Source: Streptomyces sp. NBC_00258
GTDB taxonomy: Bacteria; Actinomycetota; Actinomycetes; Streptomycetales; Streptomycetaceae
Length of the DNA stretch: 64,000 nt
Assembly: GCF_036182465.1 (NCBI RefSeq)
Contig: NZ_CP108081.1
Span: 5,456,001-5,520,000 of the forward strand
Direction of reading: 5' to 3'
Shown: piece after piece, positions 15,669 through 25,165 of the stretch
How the letters are laid out: each line of letters opens with the position of its first letter
Position numbering within the stretch: position 1 is the stretch's first letter
The notes under the pieces: generated by a model
Databases searched by the model: none
Told to the model about the DNA's origin: nothing
What the model saw: the letters and a program-made list of their open reading frames with translations, nothing else
Translations under genes and position numbers: made by a program

Positions 15669-17531
15669 CTAGTTGGCGCCGAAGCCGATCGCCGCGTACT
15701 CCTTGTCGTCCGCGGAGTACGGCGCGCTGATCAGCTCCTGAGCCATGAAGAGCCTGCCGCTGGTGTACCGCAGCTCCGCGCTGCTCGGGCTGATGCTGCT
15801 GATCGCGCTGCGGACCTGGGCCTCGGCCGGGGTCTCCAGGAGCTTGGTCTCCTTGAAGGTCTTGCCGTCGATGGAGACGACCTGGGAACCCTTGTCGTAC
15901 GGGCCGTTCTTGTACGCGATGACGTTGCCGCCGTCCATCCGGATCGGCAGGATCTCGTAGCCGTCACCGGCGTCGGCCCGGTCGCTCGTGGGCTTGCCCG
16001 TGGCCAGCGAGAAGGACACGATCTCGTTGACCCGGGAGTACTGCTCGGCGCCCTCGTGCTGCTTGGTCGGCACGTACAGCCTGTCGTTGCCGACCGCGAT
16101 CGAGCGGCAGTTGTGGATCTTGTTCACACCGCAGTCGTGCTCGTACTTGCCGTCCTCCAGCGTGATCTTGGTGCGCAGCTTGCCGCTGTCGTCCAGCGAG
16201 AAGACGTCCGTCGCGCCGGACGCGGTGATCTCGCCGGAGTCCACACCGAAGACGACCGGCTTGGTGGAGATGACCTTGGCGTTGTCGATGCCCGCGGGGA
16301 GCTTGTAGCTCCACTTGACGGTGCCCGCCTTCGGGTCGAGCAGCTGGACCTCGTACTTCTCGTTGCCGTAGTCGCCGCACTTGCGGACCGCGACGAGCTG
16401 CTCGCCGCCCGCGTAGCCGACGTCCTCGCACGTGCCGACCTTCGGCTGCCAGAGGATCTTGCCGTTGCTGATGTCGAAGGCGGCGCCGCCGTTGAGGCCG
16501 GAGCCGGCCGCGACCGTGGTGCCGGTGATGCTGACTTCCTTGAACGCGGCCTTCTCACCGCCGTTGGGGGCCACGGACTTCGTCCAGAGCGCCTTGCCGG
16601 TGTTCAGGTTGAACGCGGTGACCTCGGTGCACTCCGGGTACGGGTTCGCCTTGGTGCGCTTGGCGTCCTCGGCGACCACCACGGCGACGCCGTCCTTGGT
16701 GACCTCGGGGGAACCGGCGCAGGTCAGCCCCGTCAGCGGCAGCGTCCAGGACTCCTTGCCGGTGTCCGGGTCGTAGCCGACAACCTCACTGGGGCCGGAC
16801 TTGGCGTACACCTTGTCGGTCAGCCAGGAGCCGGCGACGCTCCAGACGTCCTTCTTGGGCACCTCCGCCGCGGGCAGCTGGAAGAGGACCTTGGCGCTGG
16901 TGCTGGAGGGCACCTTCTCCGTGCCGCCGCTTCCGCCGACGTCGTCGCCGCCGTTGTTGTCGTCCTTGCCTTCGGTGCCGCCGGGGCCCGCCGAGGTGTC
17001 CTTGTCGTCGCTCTTGCCGGACGAGTTCGCGTACCAGACACCGCCGCCGACGATGAGCGCGATCGCCACGACGGCCGAGACGATGATCGCCACCTGCGGG
17101 TTGACCTTGCGCCCGCCCTGCGGAGCCTGCGGCTGCATCGGCATGGTGCCGGGCTGCTGGTAGCCGTACTGGGGCTGCTGGCCCGGATAGCCGTAACCGG
17201 GCTGCTGCTGGCCCGGGTAGCCGTAGCCCGGCTGGGCCGGCGGCGTCTGCGGGCCTCCCTGGGGCGCGCCGGGCGCCTGCGGGTAGCCGTACGGCTGCTG
17301 CGGCGGGGCCGACGGGGGCCCGGCCGGGGGCGGGGTCTGGGGTGCCTGCCCCGGCGCCTGCGGGTAGCCGTAGCCCGGCTGCTGCTGCGGAGGCCCGGCG
17401 GGCGGAGTGGCGGGCGGCGGGGTGGGCGGCGGGGTGGGCGCACCGAAGCCACCCGGAGGCGGGTCCTGCGGGGCGCCGAAACCGCCTCCCTGGGGCGGCT
17501 GGTTGGGCGGCGGGGGCGGCGGCTGACTCAT
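15669..17531 (-). CDS. Membrane-anchored PQQ-type beta-propeller protein
   Basis: 620 residues. Residues 1-140 are low-complexity, rich in Pro, Gln, Gly and Tyr, with many GYGYP repeats. A single membrane helix follows (about 145-167, VAIIVSAVVAIALIVGGGVWY), then a Gly/Asp-rich linker and a C-terminal beta-propeller of about 420 residues with PQQ/BamB-like blades (GYDPDTGKESWTLPL, AFNLNTGKALWTK). Topology puts the propeller outside the cell and the repeat tail inside. The ligand is unknown; the propeller could be a scaffold or sensor. It is a close paralogue of the next gene upstream, 97 bases away on the same strand, and the two may form an operon. Confidence 0.85.
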   Translation of the reverse strand: MSQPPPPPPNQPPQGGGFGAPQDPPPGGFGAPTPPPTPPPATPPAGPPQQQPGYGYPQAPGQAPQTPPPAGPPSAPPQQPYGYPQAPGAPQGGPQTPPAQPGYGYPGQQQPGYGYPGQQPQYGYQQPGTMPMQPQAPQGGRKVNPQVAIIVSAVVAIALIVGGGVWYANSSGKSDDKDTSAGPGGTEGKDDNNGGDDVGGSGGTEKVPSSTSAKVLFQLPAAEVPKKDVWSVAGSWLTDKVYAKSGPSEVVGYDPDTGKESWTLPLTGLTCAGSPEVTKDGVAVVVAEDAKRTKANPYPECTEVTAFNLNTGKALWTKSVAPNGGEKAAFKEVSITGTTVAAGSGLNGGAAFDISNGKILWQPKVGTCEDVGYAGGEQLVAVRKCGDYGNEKYEVQLLDPKAGTVKWSYKLPAGIDNAKVISTKPVVFGVDSGEITASGATDVFSLDDSGKLRTKITLEDGKYEHDCGVNKIHNCRSIAVGNDRLYVPTKQHEGAEQYSRVNEIVSFSLATGKPTSDRADAGDGYEILPIRMDGGNVIAYKNGPYDKGSQVVSIDGKTFKETKLLETPAEAQVRSAISSISPSSAELRYTSGRLFMAQELISAPYSADDKEYAAIGFGAN

Positions 17532-17628
17532 GACGTGTGTACCTCGGATACGAAGGGGACGAAGGTCTGGTGGCCGTGGACGGGCCGGACGGGACGAGCG
17601 GGCAGAACGTACGGGAGAGCCGGCCGGA

Positions 17629-19434
17629 TCACTTGCCGAAGGCCAGCATCAGCTTCTCCTTGGACTCGTCGTTGCCCGTCAGGCGAGTGGTGGAGAGGTA
17701 GAAGCGCCCGTCCACGTAGTCGACGGCCTTCGAGAAGAAGCCGTCCTCGATGTCCGCGGTGCCCTGCGGGTTCTGCAGGAGCTTCCGAGGCGTGTGCGAG
17801 CCGCCGCCGGTCGGGATCGAGACGACCCGCCCGCCCGAGTCGTAGGAGGGCTGCACGTACGCGATCAGGTTCGTGCCGTCCAGCTTCATCGGCATCATCG
17901 CCTCGTCCGCCGGGGACTTGACCCGCCACTTCTCCTTGCCGGTCTCCAGGCTGACGGCGACCACCTCGTTGGCGCCGCTCTTCGCCTCGGTCGGCAGGTA
18001 GAGGGTGTTCGCGTCGGCCGCCACACCCGCGCAGCCCTGGAGGTCGCGCGAGAGGATCGCCCAGCCGCACTCGGGCGCGAACGACTCGTCGACGTCGAGC
18101 TCCGAGCGGACCGTGCCGTCGTTCTTCAGCGTGGTGACGTTCCACTGCTTCTTGTCGGCGTTGGTGAGGTAGATGACGGCGGGGTCGACGGAGTACGTCC
18201 GCTCGACGCGCCAGCCCTTGGGGAACTTCCTGGTCCACTGGGCCTTGCCGGTGGCCGGGTCGAGTTCCTGCACCTCGTCGTGCTCGTTGTCGCCGCCGGC
18301 CCCGCAGGAAGAGACCACGAGCAGCTTGGCACCACCGGTGAACGCCGACGGGAAGCAGGAGGCGCCGTACTTCTTCTTCTCGAAGAGCTTGTCGCCGCTG
18401 CTCACGTCGTAGCCGATGCCGGACATGGAGCGGCCCACGACCAGCGTGTCCCCGACGATGTTCAGGCCGAGCTGAAGAGAGCTGTCGAAGAGGTCACCCT
18501 CGGGGATCTCCTTCGTCCAGCCCTTCTTGCCGGTGGCGAGGTCGAGTTCCACGACCTGGTTGCACTCGGCTGCGTCCTTGGTGCCTTCCTTGTACGCCAC
18601 GAAGACCTTGTCCGCGGACGTCTTCTGCGGGGACACCGCGCAGATCTTCTCCGGGAAGGAGACCGCGGGCCAGGCGACCTTGCCGTCGTCGACGTTGTAG
18701 GCGAAGACCTGCTTGTACGCGGCCTTCACGGCGATCTTGTCGGTGACCCACAGGCCGGGGGCGTCGGCGCCTGAACCGGGCGCGTCGGGCGCCTCCTTGT
18801 ACCAGAGCACCTTCGACTCGCCCGCCTGGCGGCCCTCGTTGAGGTCCTCGGTGCCCGCGTTGCCGTCGCCGTCACCGTCGCCGGGGTTGACCGGGGCGTC
18901 CGAGGCGGAGGCCTTGCCGTCCTGGCTCTTGTCGGCGACGGGCTCCTTCTTCTTGGTGTCGTCACCACTGCCGGAGACGGCCCACACGGTGCCGCCGATG
19001 ACGAGCGCCGCGGCCAGCGCCGCCCCGATGATCATCGCGGGCTTCCCCTTGAAGGGATTGCGCGAGCCACCGCCCGGCGGCGTCCCGGGCGCACCCGGGA
19101 ACTGCGGCTGCTGCGGATAGCCGTACCCGGGCTGGCTGTACGGACCGGGCTGCTGCGGCTGCCCGTACGGGCCGGGCTGGGTGTACGGCCCCGGCTGCTG
19201 GCCGTACGGACCCGGCTGGGCGTAGGGACCGGGCTGCTGCGGGTAGCCGTAACCGGGCTGCGGCGGGGTCCCCGGCGCGCCCTGCGGAGGCGGCGGCGGA
19301 GTCCCCGGCGGCTGGGCGGGCGGCGGAGGCGTGGCTCCCCCCGGGGCCTGCGGCGGGCCGAAGCCTCCCTGCGGCGGCTGGTCCTGTGGCGCTCCGAACC
19401 CGCCCTGCGGCGGCTGGTTGGGCGGCTGAGTCAT
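17629..19434 (-). CDS. Membrane-anchored PQQ-type beta-propeller protein, paralogue
   Basis: 601 residues with the same layout as its downstream neighbour: an N-terminal Pro/Gln/Gly/Tyr-rich tail with GPYGQ and GYGYPQQ repeats (about 1-130), a membrane helix (about 138-160, PAMIIGAALAAALVIGGTVWAV), an acidic linker, then beta-propeller blades (AYNVDDGKVAWPA, ELDLATGKKGWTKEI, ELDPATGKAQWTRKF). The start at 19434 has GAGGGGGAA about 9 bases upstream; the frame is open to 19455 without a site. The blades differ enough from the paralogue that the genes may have separate ligands. Tandem duplication is the likely origin. Confidence 0.85.
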   Translation of the reverse strand: MTQPPNQPPQGGFGAPQDQPPQGGFGPPQAPGGATPPPPAQPPGTPPPPPQGAPGTPPQPGYGYPQQPGPYAQPGPYGQQPGPYTQPGPYGQPQQPGPYSQPGYGYPQQPQFPGAPGTPPGGGSRNPFKGKPAMIIGAALAAALVIGGTVWAVSGSGDDTKKKEPVADKSQDGKASASDAPVNPGDGDGDGNAGTEDLNEGRQAGESKVLWYKEAPDAPGSGADAPGLWVTDKIAVKAAYKQVFAYNVDDGKVAWPAVSFPEKICAVSPQKTSADKVFVAYKEGTKDAAECNQVVELDLATGKKGWTKEIPEGDLFDSSLQLGLNIVGDTLVVGRSMSGIGYDVSSGDKLFEKKKYGASCFPSAFTGGAKLLVVSSCGAGGDNEHDEVQELDPATGKAQWTRKFPKGWRVERTYSVDPAVIYLTNADKKQWNVTTLKNDGTVRSELDVDESFAPECGWAILSRDLQGCAGVAADANTLYLPTEAKSGANEVVAVSLETGKEKWRVKSPADEAMMPMKLDGTNLIAYVQPSYDSGGRVVSIPTGGGSHTPRKLLQNPQGTADIEDGFFSKAVDYVDGRFYLSTTRLTGNDESKEKLMLAFGK

Positions 19435-19575
19435 CAGCGCGTTCCCCCTCTTCACTGATTTTTAGCCATGCCCTGCAGTACGCACCGCAGTAGGCGATGC
19501 ACTCACAGTGGTTGTCAGACTGCCCAAGAGTGTTCTCGGACGGCTCTTTCTATCACCATGACGCGCTCGAACAAG

Positions 19576-19614
19576 GGGCCGGTTCCTCCCCTGTTCCCAA
19601 GGGAGGACCGGCCC
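19576..19614 (-). terminator. Terminator after the ABC-F gene
   Basis: GGGCCGGT and CCTCCC (19576-19590) pair with GGGAGG and ACCGGCCC (19601-19614), with one bulged T: a 14-bp stem with a 10-base loop, 34 bases after the ABC-F stop on the minus strand. The remaining part of this 213-base gap should hold the promoter of the propeller gene that begins at 19434. Confidence 0.7.
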
Positions 19615-19647
19615 GTGATGCCCTCGTTATGCTCCTTCACGCAGCCT

Positions 19648-21456
19648 TCACGCGTCGTCTGCGAGCTCCAGCCACCGCATTTCCAACTCCTCGCGCTCAG
19701 TGGCCAGTTCGCGCAGGTCGGAGTCCAGTTTCGCCACTTTCCCGAAGTCCGTGGCATTGTCGGCGATTTGGGTGTGCAGCTTGCTCTCCTTCTCGGAGAT
19801 CTTGTCCAGCTGCCGCTCGATCTTCTGGAGTTCCTTCTTCGCGGCGCGGACGTCCGCCGACGACACACCGGTCTTTTCGGACGACGGAACCGGCGCGGGC
19901 GCGGAGGCCGCCGCGGCCTCCTCCATCTTGTGGCGCCGCTCCAGGTACTCGTCGATCCCGCGCGGCAGCATCCGCAGGGTGGCGTCGCCGAGGAGCGCGA
20001 ACACCCGGTCTGTGGTGCGCTCGATGAAGAACCGGTCGTGGGAGATCACGATCATCGAGCCGGGCCAGCCGTCGAGGACGTCCTCCAGCTGTGTGAGGGT
20101 CTCGATGTCGAGGTCGTTCGTCGGCTCGTCGAGGAAGAGGACGTTCGGCTCGTCCATCAGCAGCCGCAGCAGCTGGAGACGGCGGCGCTCACCACCGCTC
20201 AGGTCACCGACCGGCGTCCACTGCTTCTCCTTGTTGAAGCCGAAGGTCTCGCAGAGCTGGCCCGCGGTCATCTCGCGGCCCTTGCCGAGGTCGACGCGGT
20301 CGCGCACGGCCTGGACGGCCTGCAGCACCCGCAGCGTCGGGTCGAGCTCGGCGACCTCCTGGGAGAGGTAGGCGAGCTTGACGGTCCTGCCGACCGCGAC
20401 CCGTCCGGCGACGGGCTGTGTCTCGCCCTCGGAGAGGGCGGCGTCCCTCATGGCCCGCAGCAGGGAGGTCTTGCCCGCGCCGTTCACACCGACGAGACCG
20501 ATCCGGTCCCCCGGCCCGAGCTGCCAGGTCAGATGCTTGAGGAGCACCTTCGGCCCGGCCTGGACGGTGACGTCCTTCAGGTCGAAGACGGTCTTGCCGA
20601 GCCGGGTCGAGGCGAACTTCATCAGCTCGCTGCTGTCCCGCGGCGGCGGCACATCGGCGATCAGCTCGTTGGCCGCCTCGACACGGAAGCGCGGCTTGGA
20701 CGTACGGGCGGGCGCCCCGCGCCGCAGCCAGGCCAGCTCCTTGCGGACGAGGTTCTGCCGCTTGACCTCCTCGGTGGCGGCGATGCGCTCCCGCTCGGCC
20801 CGGGCGAAGACGTAGTCGGTGTAGCCGCCCTCGTACTCGTACACATCGCCCTTCTGCACGTCCCACATGCTGGTGCAGACCTGGTCGAGGAACCACCGGT
20901 CGTGGGTGACGCAGACGAGCGCGGACCGGCGCCGGCTCAGATGCTGGGCGAGCCAGGCGATCCCTTCCACGTCCAGGTGGTTGGTGGGCTCGTCGAGGAT
21001 GATCAGGTCCTGCTCCTCGATGAGCAGCTTGGCCAACGCGATCCGCCGCCGCTCACCGCCGGAGAGCGGTCCGATCACGGTGTCGAGCCCCTGCGGGAAG
21101 CCCGGCAGGTCGAGCCCGCCGAACAGTCCGGTGAGTACGTCCCTGATCTTGGCGTTGCCCGCCCACTCGTGGTCGGCCATGTCCCGGATGACCTCGTGGC
21201 GGACGGTGGCCTCGGGGTCGAGGGAGTCGTGCTGGGTGAGCACACCGAGGTGCAGGCCGCCCGAGTGCGTGACCCGCCCGGTGTCGGCCTCCTCCAGCTT
21301 GGCGAGCATCCGGATCAGTGTGGTCTTGCCGTCACCGTTGCGGCCGACCACCCCGATCCGGTCGCCCTCGGACACGCCGAGGGAGACTCCGTCGAGCAGC
21401 GCACGGGTTCCGTACACCTTGCTGACTGCCTCGACATTGACCAGATTGACGGCCAT
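19648..21456 (-). CDS. uup: ABC-F family ATPase, Uup type
   Basis: 602 residues, cytoplasmic, two ATP-binding domains and no membrane span. Domain 1: Walker A GRNGDGKTT (about 38-46), signature LSGGERRRIALAKLL, Walker B LIILDEPTNHLD. Domain 2: GVNGAGKTS, LSGGERRRLQLL, VLFLDEPTNDLD. A charged linker separates them, and a C-terminal coiled coil (about 515-600) of the Uup class, often DNA-binding, closes the protein. ABC-F proteins act on ribosomes. It has no antibiotic-resistance (ARE) features that I can identify. The ATG at 21456 has AGGAG 5 bases upstream; the ORF upstream of that is spurious. Confidence 0.9.
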   Translation of the reverse strand: MAVNLVNVEAVSKVYGTRALLDGVSLGVSEGDRIGVVGRNGDGKTTLIRMLAKLEEADTGRVTHSGGLHLGVLTQHDSLDPEATVRHEVIRDMADHEWAGNAKIRDVLTGLFGGLDLPGFPQGLDTVIGPLSGGERRRIALAKLLIEEQDLIILDEPTNHLDVEGIAWLAQHLSRRRSALVCVTHDRWFLDQVCTSMWDVQKGDVYEYEGGYTDYVFARAERERIAATEEVKRQNLVRKELAWLRRGAPARTSKPRFRVEAANELIADVPPPRDSSELMKFASTRLGKTVFDLKDVTVQAGPKVLLKHLTWQLGPGDRIGLVGVNGAGKTSLLRAMRDAALSEGETQPVAGRVAVGRTVKLAYLSQEVAELDPTLRVLQAVQAVRDRVDLGKGREMTAGQLCETFGFNKEKQWTPVGDLSGGERRRLQLLRLLMDEPNVLFLDEPTNDLDIETLTQLEDVLDGWPGSMIVISHDRFFIERTTDRVFALLGDATLRMLPRGIDEYLERRHKMEEAAAASAPAPVPSSEKTGVSSADVRAAKKELQKIERQLDKISEKESKLHTQIADNATDFGKVAKLDSDLRELATEREELEMRWLELADDA

Positions 21457-21621
21457 CGCACTCCTGACAAGGGGGATCGATCGACCTTCCAGGGTAGTCG
21501 CCCGTGAGGGTGATCCTTCCGCCCGTCCGGGGGCGGCTCCCCCAGCCCTCAGCCCCCGGCCCCCAGGGGTGCGGGGAACGGCGCGATCAGCCCCCACGCA
21601 CCCGCGGTCGCAACACGACCG

Positions 21622-22515
21622 TCAGATCACAACAGCCCCGGGCACGGGCCCCGCGGCAACGCGCGCAGCGCGACAGGTCCCGGAAACAACAAGCGCATCC
21701 GCAACCTTCACCGCCGCCTCGGCATCCCGCACGAGGAACGCGGTCGTCGGTCCGGACCCCGACACCAGCGCGGCCAGCGCCCCGGCAGAGGTACCCGCGG
21801 CCAGTGTCAGGGCCAGCGACGGCCGGAGGGACAACGCGGCGGCCTGAAGGTCATTGGAGAGGGTGCCCGCAAGAGCCACGGGGTCACCCTTGGCCAACGC
21901 CTCCAGAAGCCCGCCGGAGGCAACCGGCTCAGGCACCTCCACCCCTTCGCTCAGCCGGTCGAACTCCCCGTACACGGCAGGCGTCGACAACCCGCCGTCG
22001 GCGACGGCGAACACCCAGTGGAAGGTCCCCCCGACCTCCAGAACCCGCAGCTTCTCCCCCCGCCCGGTCCCGAGCGCCGCGCCGCCGACCAGGCTGAACG
22101 GCACGTCGCTGCCCAACTCGGCGCAGATGTCGAGGAGTTCCTCGCGAGAGGCCCCCGTACCCCAGAGGGCGTCGCACGCGAGCAGCGCGCCCGCGCCGTC
22201 GGCGGACCCGCCCGCCATGCCCCCGGCCACGGGAATGTCCTTGGCGATGTGGATGTGCACACGGGCCTCGCGCCCCGTCCTCGCGGCGAGCTTCTCCACC
22301 GCGCGGGCCGCCAGATTCGTACGGTCCAGGGGCACTTGGGCGGCGTCGGGCCCCTCGCAGGTCACCCGGAGGGCGTCCGCCGGGGTCACGGTGACCTCGT
22401 CGTGGAGGCCGACCGCGAGGAAGACGTTGGCCAGGTCGTGGAACCCGTCGGGGCGGGCGCCGCCCACCGCGAGCTGCACGTTGACCTTGGCGGGGACCCT
22501 TACCGTCACGCTCAC
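21622..22515 (-). CDS. ispE: 4-diphosphocytidyl-2-C-methyl-D-erythritol kinase
   Basis: 297 residues, GHMP kinase of the MEP isoprenoid pathway. It phosphorylates the 2-hydroxyl of CDP-methylerythritol using ATP. Motifs: VRVPAKVNVQLAVGGARPDGFHDL at the N-terminus (Lys and Asn/His of the substrate site), the ATP-binding PVAGGMAGGSADGAGALLA (about 93-111) and the C-terminal SGSGPTTAFLV. The GTG start overlaps the rsmA stop in a GTGA, so it is coupled to rsmA, an order conserved across actinobacteria. Confidence 0.96.
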   Translation of the reverse strand: MSVTVRVPAKVNVQLAVGGARPDGFHDLANVFLAVGLHDEVTVTPADALRVTCEGPDAAQVPLDRTNLAARAVEKLAARTGREARVHIHIAKDIPVAGGMAGGSADGAGALLACDALWGTGASREELLDICAELGSDVPFSLVGGAALGTGRGEKLRVLEVGGTFHWVFAVADGGLSTPAVYGEFDRLSEGVEVPEPVASGGLLEALAKGDPVALAGTLSNDLQAAALSLRPSLALTLAAGTSAGALAALVSGSGPTTAFLVRDAEAAVKVADALVVSGTCRAARVAAGPVPGAVVI

Positions 22516-23372
22516 TGCTTGCTCTCCGCGATCCGTGCGAACTCCTCGACCGTCAGGGACTCACCGCGTGCCTGGGGCGAGACGCCCGCCGCGACGAGGG
22601 CGGCCTCGGCGGCGGGGGCGGAACCGGCCCACCCGGCGAGCGCGGCCCGCAGGGTCTTGCGCCGCTGGGCGAAGGCCGCGTCCACGACGGCGAAGACCTC
22701 GCGCTTGGAGGCTGTCGTCTTCACCGGCTCCGCGCGCCGCACCAGCGAGACGAGCCCGCTGTCGACGTTGGGAGCGGGCCAGAAGACGTTGCGGCCGATG
22801 GAACCGGCCCGCCTGACGTCGGCGTACCAGTTCGCCTTCACCGACGGCACGCCGTAGACCTTCGAGCCGGGCGGGGCGGCGAGGCGGTCGGCGACCTCGG
22901 CCTGCACCATCACGAGCGTGCGCTCGATGGTGGGGAAGGTGTCGAGCATGTGCAGGAGTACCGGGACGGCGACGTTGTAGGGGAGGTTCGCGACGAGGGC
23001 GGTGGGGGCGGGGCCGGGGAGTTCGGCCACCTGCATGGCGTCGGAGTGGACGAGCGCGAAGCGCTCCGCGCGGGACGGCATGCGGGCCGTGATCGTCGCG
23101 GGGAGGGCGCTCGCGAGGACGTCGTCGATCTCGACGGCGACGACGCGGTCGGCGACCTCCAGCAGGGCGAGGGTCAGGGAGCCGAGTCCCGGGCCCACCT
23201 CGACGACCACGTCCTCGGGGCGGACGTCGGCGGTCCTCACGATGCGGCGCACGGTGTTGGCGTCGATGACGAAGTTCTGGCCGCGCTGCTTGGTGGGCCG
23301 CACGCCGAGGGCTTCCGCGAGTTCGCGGATGTCGGCGGGGCCCAGGAGGGCGTCGGAGGTGGGGCTGCTCAC
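22512..23372 (-). CDS. rsmA: 16S rRNA dimethyladenosine transferase
   Basis: 286 residues, SAM-dependent. It dimethylates two adjacent adenines (A1518 and A1519, E. coli numbering) in the 3' hairpin of 16S rRNA; loss gives kasugamycin resistance. Motifs: KQRGQNFVID (N-terminal binding of SAM), VVEVGPGLGSLT (motif I, about residue 59), and the catalytic NLPYNVAVP. GTG start; the stop overlaps ispE. Upstream, the 260-base gap holds a nested inverted-repeat element. Confidence 0.96.
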   Translation of the reverse strand: MSSPTSDALLGPADIRELAEALGVRPTKQRGQNFVIDANTVRRIVRTADVRPEDVVVEVGPGLGSLTLALLEVADRVVAVEIDDVLASALPATITARMPSRAERFALVHSDAMQVAELPGPAPTALVANLPYNVAVPVLLHMLDTFPTIERTLVMVQAEVADRLAAPPGSKVYGVPSVKANWYADVRRAGSIGRNVFWPAPNVDSGLVSLVRRAEPVKTTASKREVFAVVDAAFAQRRKTLRAALAGWAGSAPAAEAALVAAGVSPQARGESLTVEEFARIAESKQ

Positions 23373-23410
23373 GCCCCAAGGGTACGGGTGGGACGGGGCG
23401 GGGCTGTTTT

Positions 23411-23615
23411 TCGCCCCCGCCGCCCCTACCCATTCCCGTCACTACTCGGGGGCTCCGCCCCCGAACCCCCAAAAGACTGCGCAGTTCCCCGCGCCCCCTA
23501 AAGGGGCGCGGGGAACTGCGCGACCAGCCACAACCGACCCGCACCCGACAACGCACCCCACGGGGTCTGGGGCAGAGCCCCAGGGGACGGGAATGGGTAG
23601 GGGCGGCGGGGGCGA
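23411..23615. repeat. Nested inverted-repeat element, second copy
   Basis: Outer arms 23411-23440 and 23586-23615 are perfect 30-bp complements (TCGCCCCCGCCGCCCCTACC... and reverse). Within lie a CGGGGGCTCCGCCCCCG hairpin (23447-23463) and the dispersed pair GCGCAGTTCCCCGCGCCCC (23479-23497) with its exact complement (23503-23521). Between the rpf and rsmA genes, both minus strand. Same outer sequence as the element at 8975-9189. Confidence 0.8.
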
Positions 23616-23632
23616 GGAAAAGGCCCTCAGCC

Positions 23633-25024
23633 CTACAGCCGCCCCCCGCAATGCGGCCAAGGGCTCGCCCCCCGCCGCACGTACAGCTTCTTCGCGCGGA
23701 AGGTCTGTTCCGCGGCCGGGGCGTCCTGGGGGCGGCCGGAGCCGCCGAGGCTGTGCCAGGTCTGGGTGTCGAACTGGTAGAGCCCCCCGTACGTGCCGGA
23801 GGAGTCGACCGCGCCGGGTCGGCCGCCCGACTCGCAGTGCGCCAGCCCCTGCCAGTTCAGCCCGTCCGCCCCCTGCACGGACGTGGGAAGCGGCCTCGTC
23901 CCCACCTTCACCTGCTGCGCCTGCGGCAGGTCCACCACCTCGACCCCCAGCCGCCGAGGCCGCTGCTTCACCCCGTTGACCGTACGAAGGGCGTACGTGA
24001 CGCGCCGCAGCCCCGGCCGCCCCGCCCGCTCGACGACCTCCGTTCCCCGGAACAGCCCGGAATCCTCCGTGCGCCGCACCTCGAAGGGGATCGGCTCCTC
24101 ACGGACCTCCTGCGTAGCGGTGATCCGCATGACCGTCACCGTCTGCCCGTCCCGGGGAAAGCTCCCGGGCGGCACGGACGTGGTGTCCTCGCCGCGCAGC
24201 GTGATCCCGGCGTCCGCCACGACCTCGCGGACGGTCGCCGCGTTCGTCCGGACCGTCCGCGCCCGCCCGTCCGCCATGACCGTCACGGTCCGCTCGGTAC
24301 GGACGTCGAGCGCGAGCCCCTCCCGCCCGATCCGCCGGGAGCGCGGAACGGACACGTACGCGCCCTCCGCACGCACCCCGAGCTCCCGCAGCGCGCCGTC
24401 CACGGTGTGGGCCGTGGTCCAGACCCGGCTCCGCTGTCCGTCGAGCGTGAGGCGCACGGGCCGCCCGTACCGTACGGCCACCTCGTCGCCGCTGGTCAGC
24501 GCCGCTCCGGGGCCGGGCGCCACGATGTCGTGCGCGCCGATCTCGACGCCCTCGTCGGCCAGGAGTTCGGTCACGTCGTCGGCGAAGGTGTGCAGCGTGC
24601 GCGGCTTCCCGTCGACGTTCAGCTCGATCGCCTTGTCGTCGGCGACGAACGCGGTGGTGCCGCCCGCGAGGAACGCCACGACGAGCGCCTGTGGCAGCAG
24701 CCGGCGCACATCGGGCCGCTCGGCTCCCCGGCGCCGCCGGGCGGCCCGCCGGGCTTCGGCGCGGCCACCGGGCAGCGGCATCTCCAGCGTGGGCGGAACC
24801 TGCCGGGGAAGCGTCGGCGCCTCCGGCCCGCGCCACCCGTCGGGGGCGTACTCGTTGCCGCCCCAGCTCTCACGCCGGCCACCGCTCCCACCCCCGCTCA
24901 CGTCCTCGTACGCGGGCCGATACGTGTCCGGCTCCGAGGCCGTGTCCATGTCCGGGTATCCGTGACCGTACGGCTCAGGGGTCTCGTACGTCGGGCCATA
25001 CGTCTCGTACTGCGAGTTGCTCAC
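23633..25024 (-). CDS. Resuscitation-promoting factor, RpfB type (DUF348-G5-transglycosylase)
   Basis: 463 residues, an exported muralytic enzyme that helps spores and dormant cells resume growth. A Tyr/Pro/Gly-rich N-terminus of about 100 residues and an Arg-rich stretch precede one membrane helix (about 113-130, LLPQALVVAFLAGGTTAFV). Then come three DUF348 repeats (about 131-310), a G5 domain (about 311-385, EVREEPIPFEVRR) and the C-terminal Rpf catalytic domain (LNWQGLAHCESGGRPGAVDSS, with the catalytic Glu, GLYQFDTQTWHSLGG). The GTG at 25024 has TGGAG 9 bases upstream; the frame is open to 25102. Confidence 0.93.
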   Translation of the reverse strand: MSNSQYETYGPTYETPEPYGHGYPDMDTASEPDTYRPAYEDVSGGGSGGRRESWGGNEYAPDGWRGPEAPTLPRQVPPTLEMPLPGGRAEARRAARRRRGAERPDVRRLLPQALVVAFLAGGTTAFVADDKAIELNVDGKPRTLHTFADDVTELLADEGVEIGAHDIVAPGPGAALTSGDEVAVRYGRPVRLTLDGQRSRVWTTAHTVDGALRELGVRAEGAYVSVPRSRRIGREGLALDVRTERTVTVMADGRARTVRTNAATVREVVADAGITLRGEDTTSVPPGSFPRDGQTVTVMRITATQEVREEPIPFEVRRTEDSGLFRGTEVVERAGRPGLRRVTYALRTVNGVKQRPRRLGVEVVDLPQAQQVKVGTRPLPTSVQGADGLNWQGLAHCESGGRPGAVDSSGTYGGLYQFDTQTWHSLGGSGRPQDAPAAEQTFRAKKLYVRRGASPWPHCGGRL

Positions 25025-25165
25025 GACGACACGCTCCAGGGATCCGATCCGGATCGGGCCAGAGGAACCTAGCGGAGCATTCGTCACTCTCCAAAGCAGC
25101 ACGACTACGCTGTGTCGCGAGACGTCCCCCGGTCGGACCCCTGCGGGCGGGCCGGCCGTTACGGC

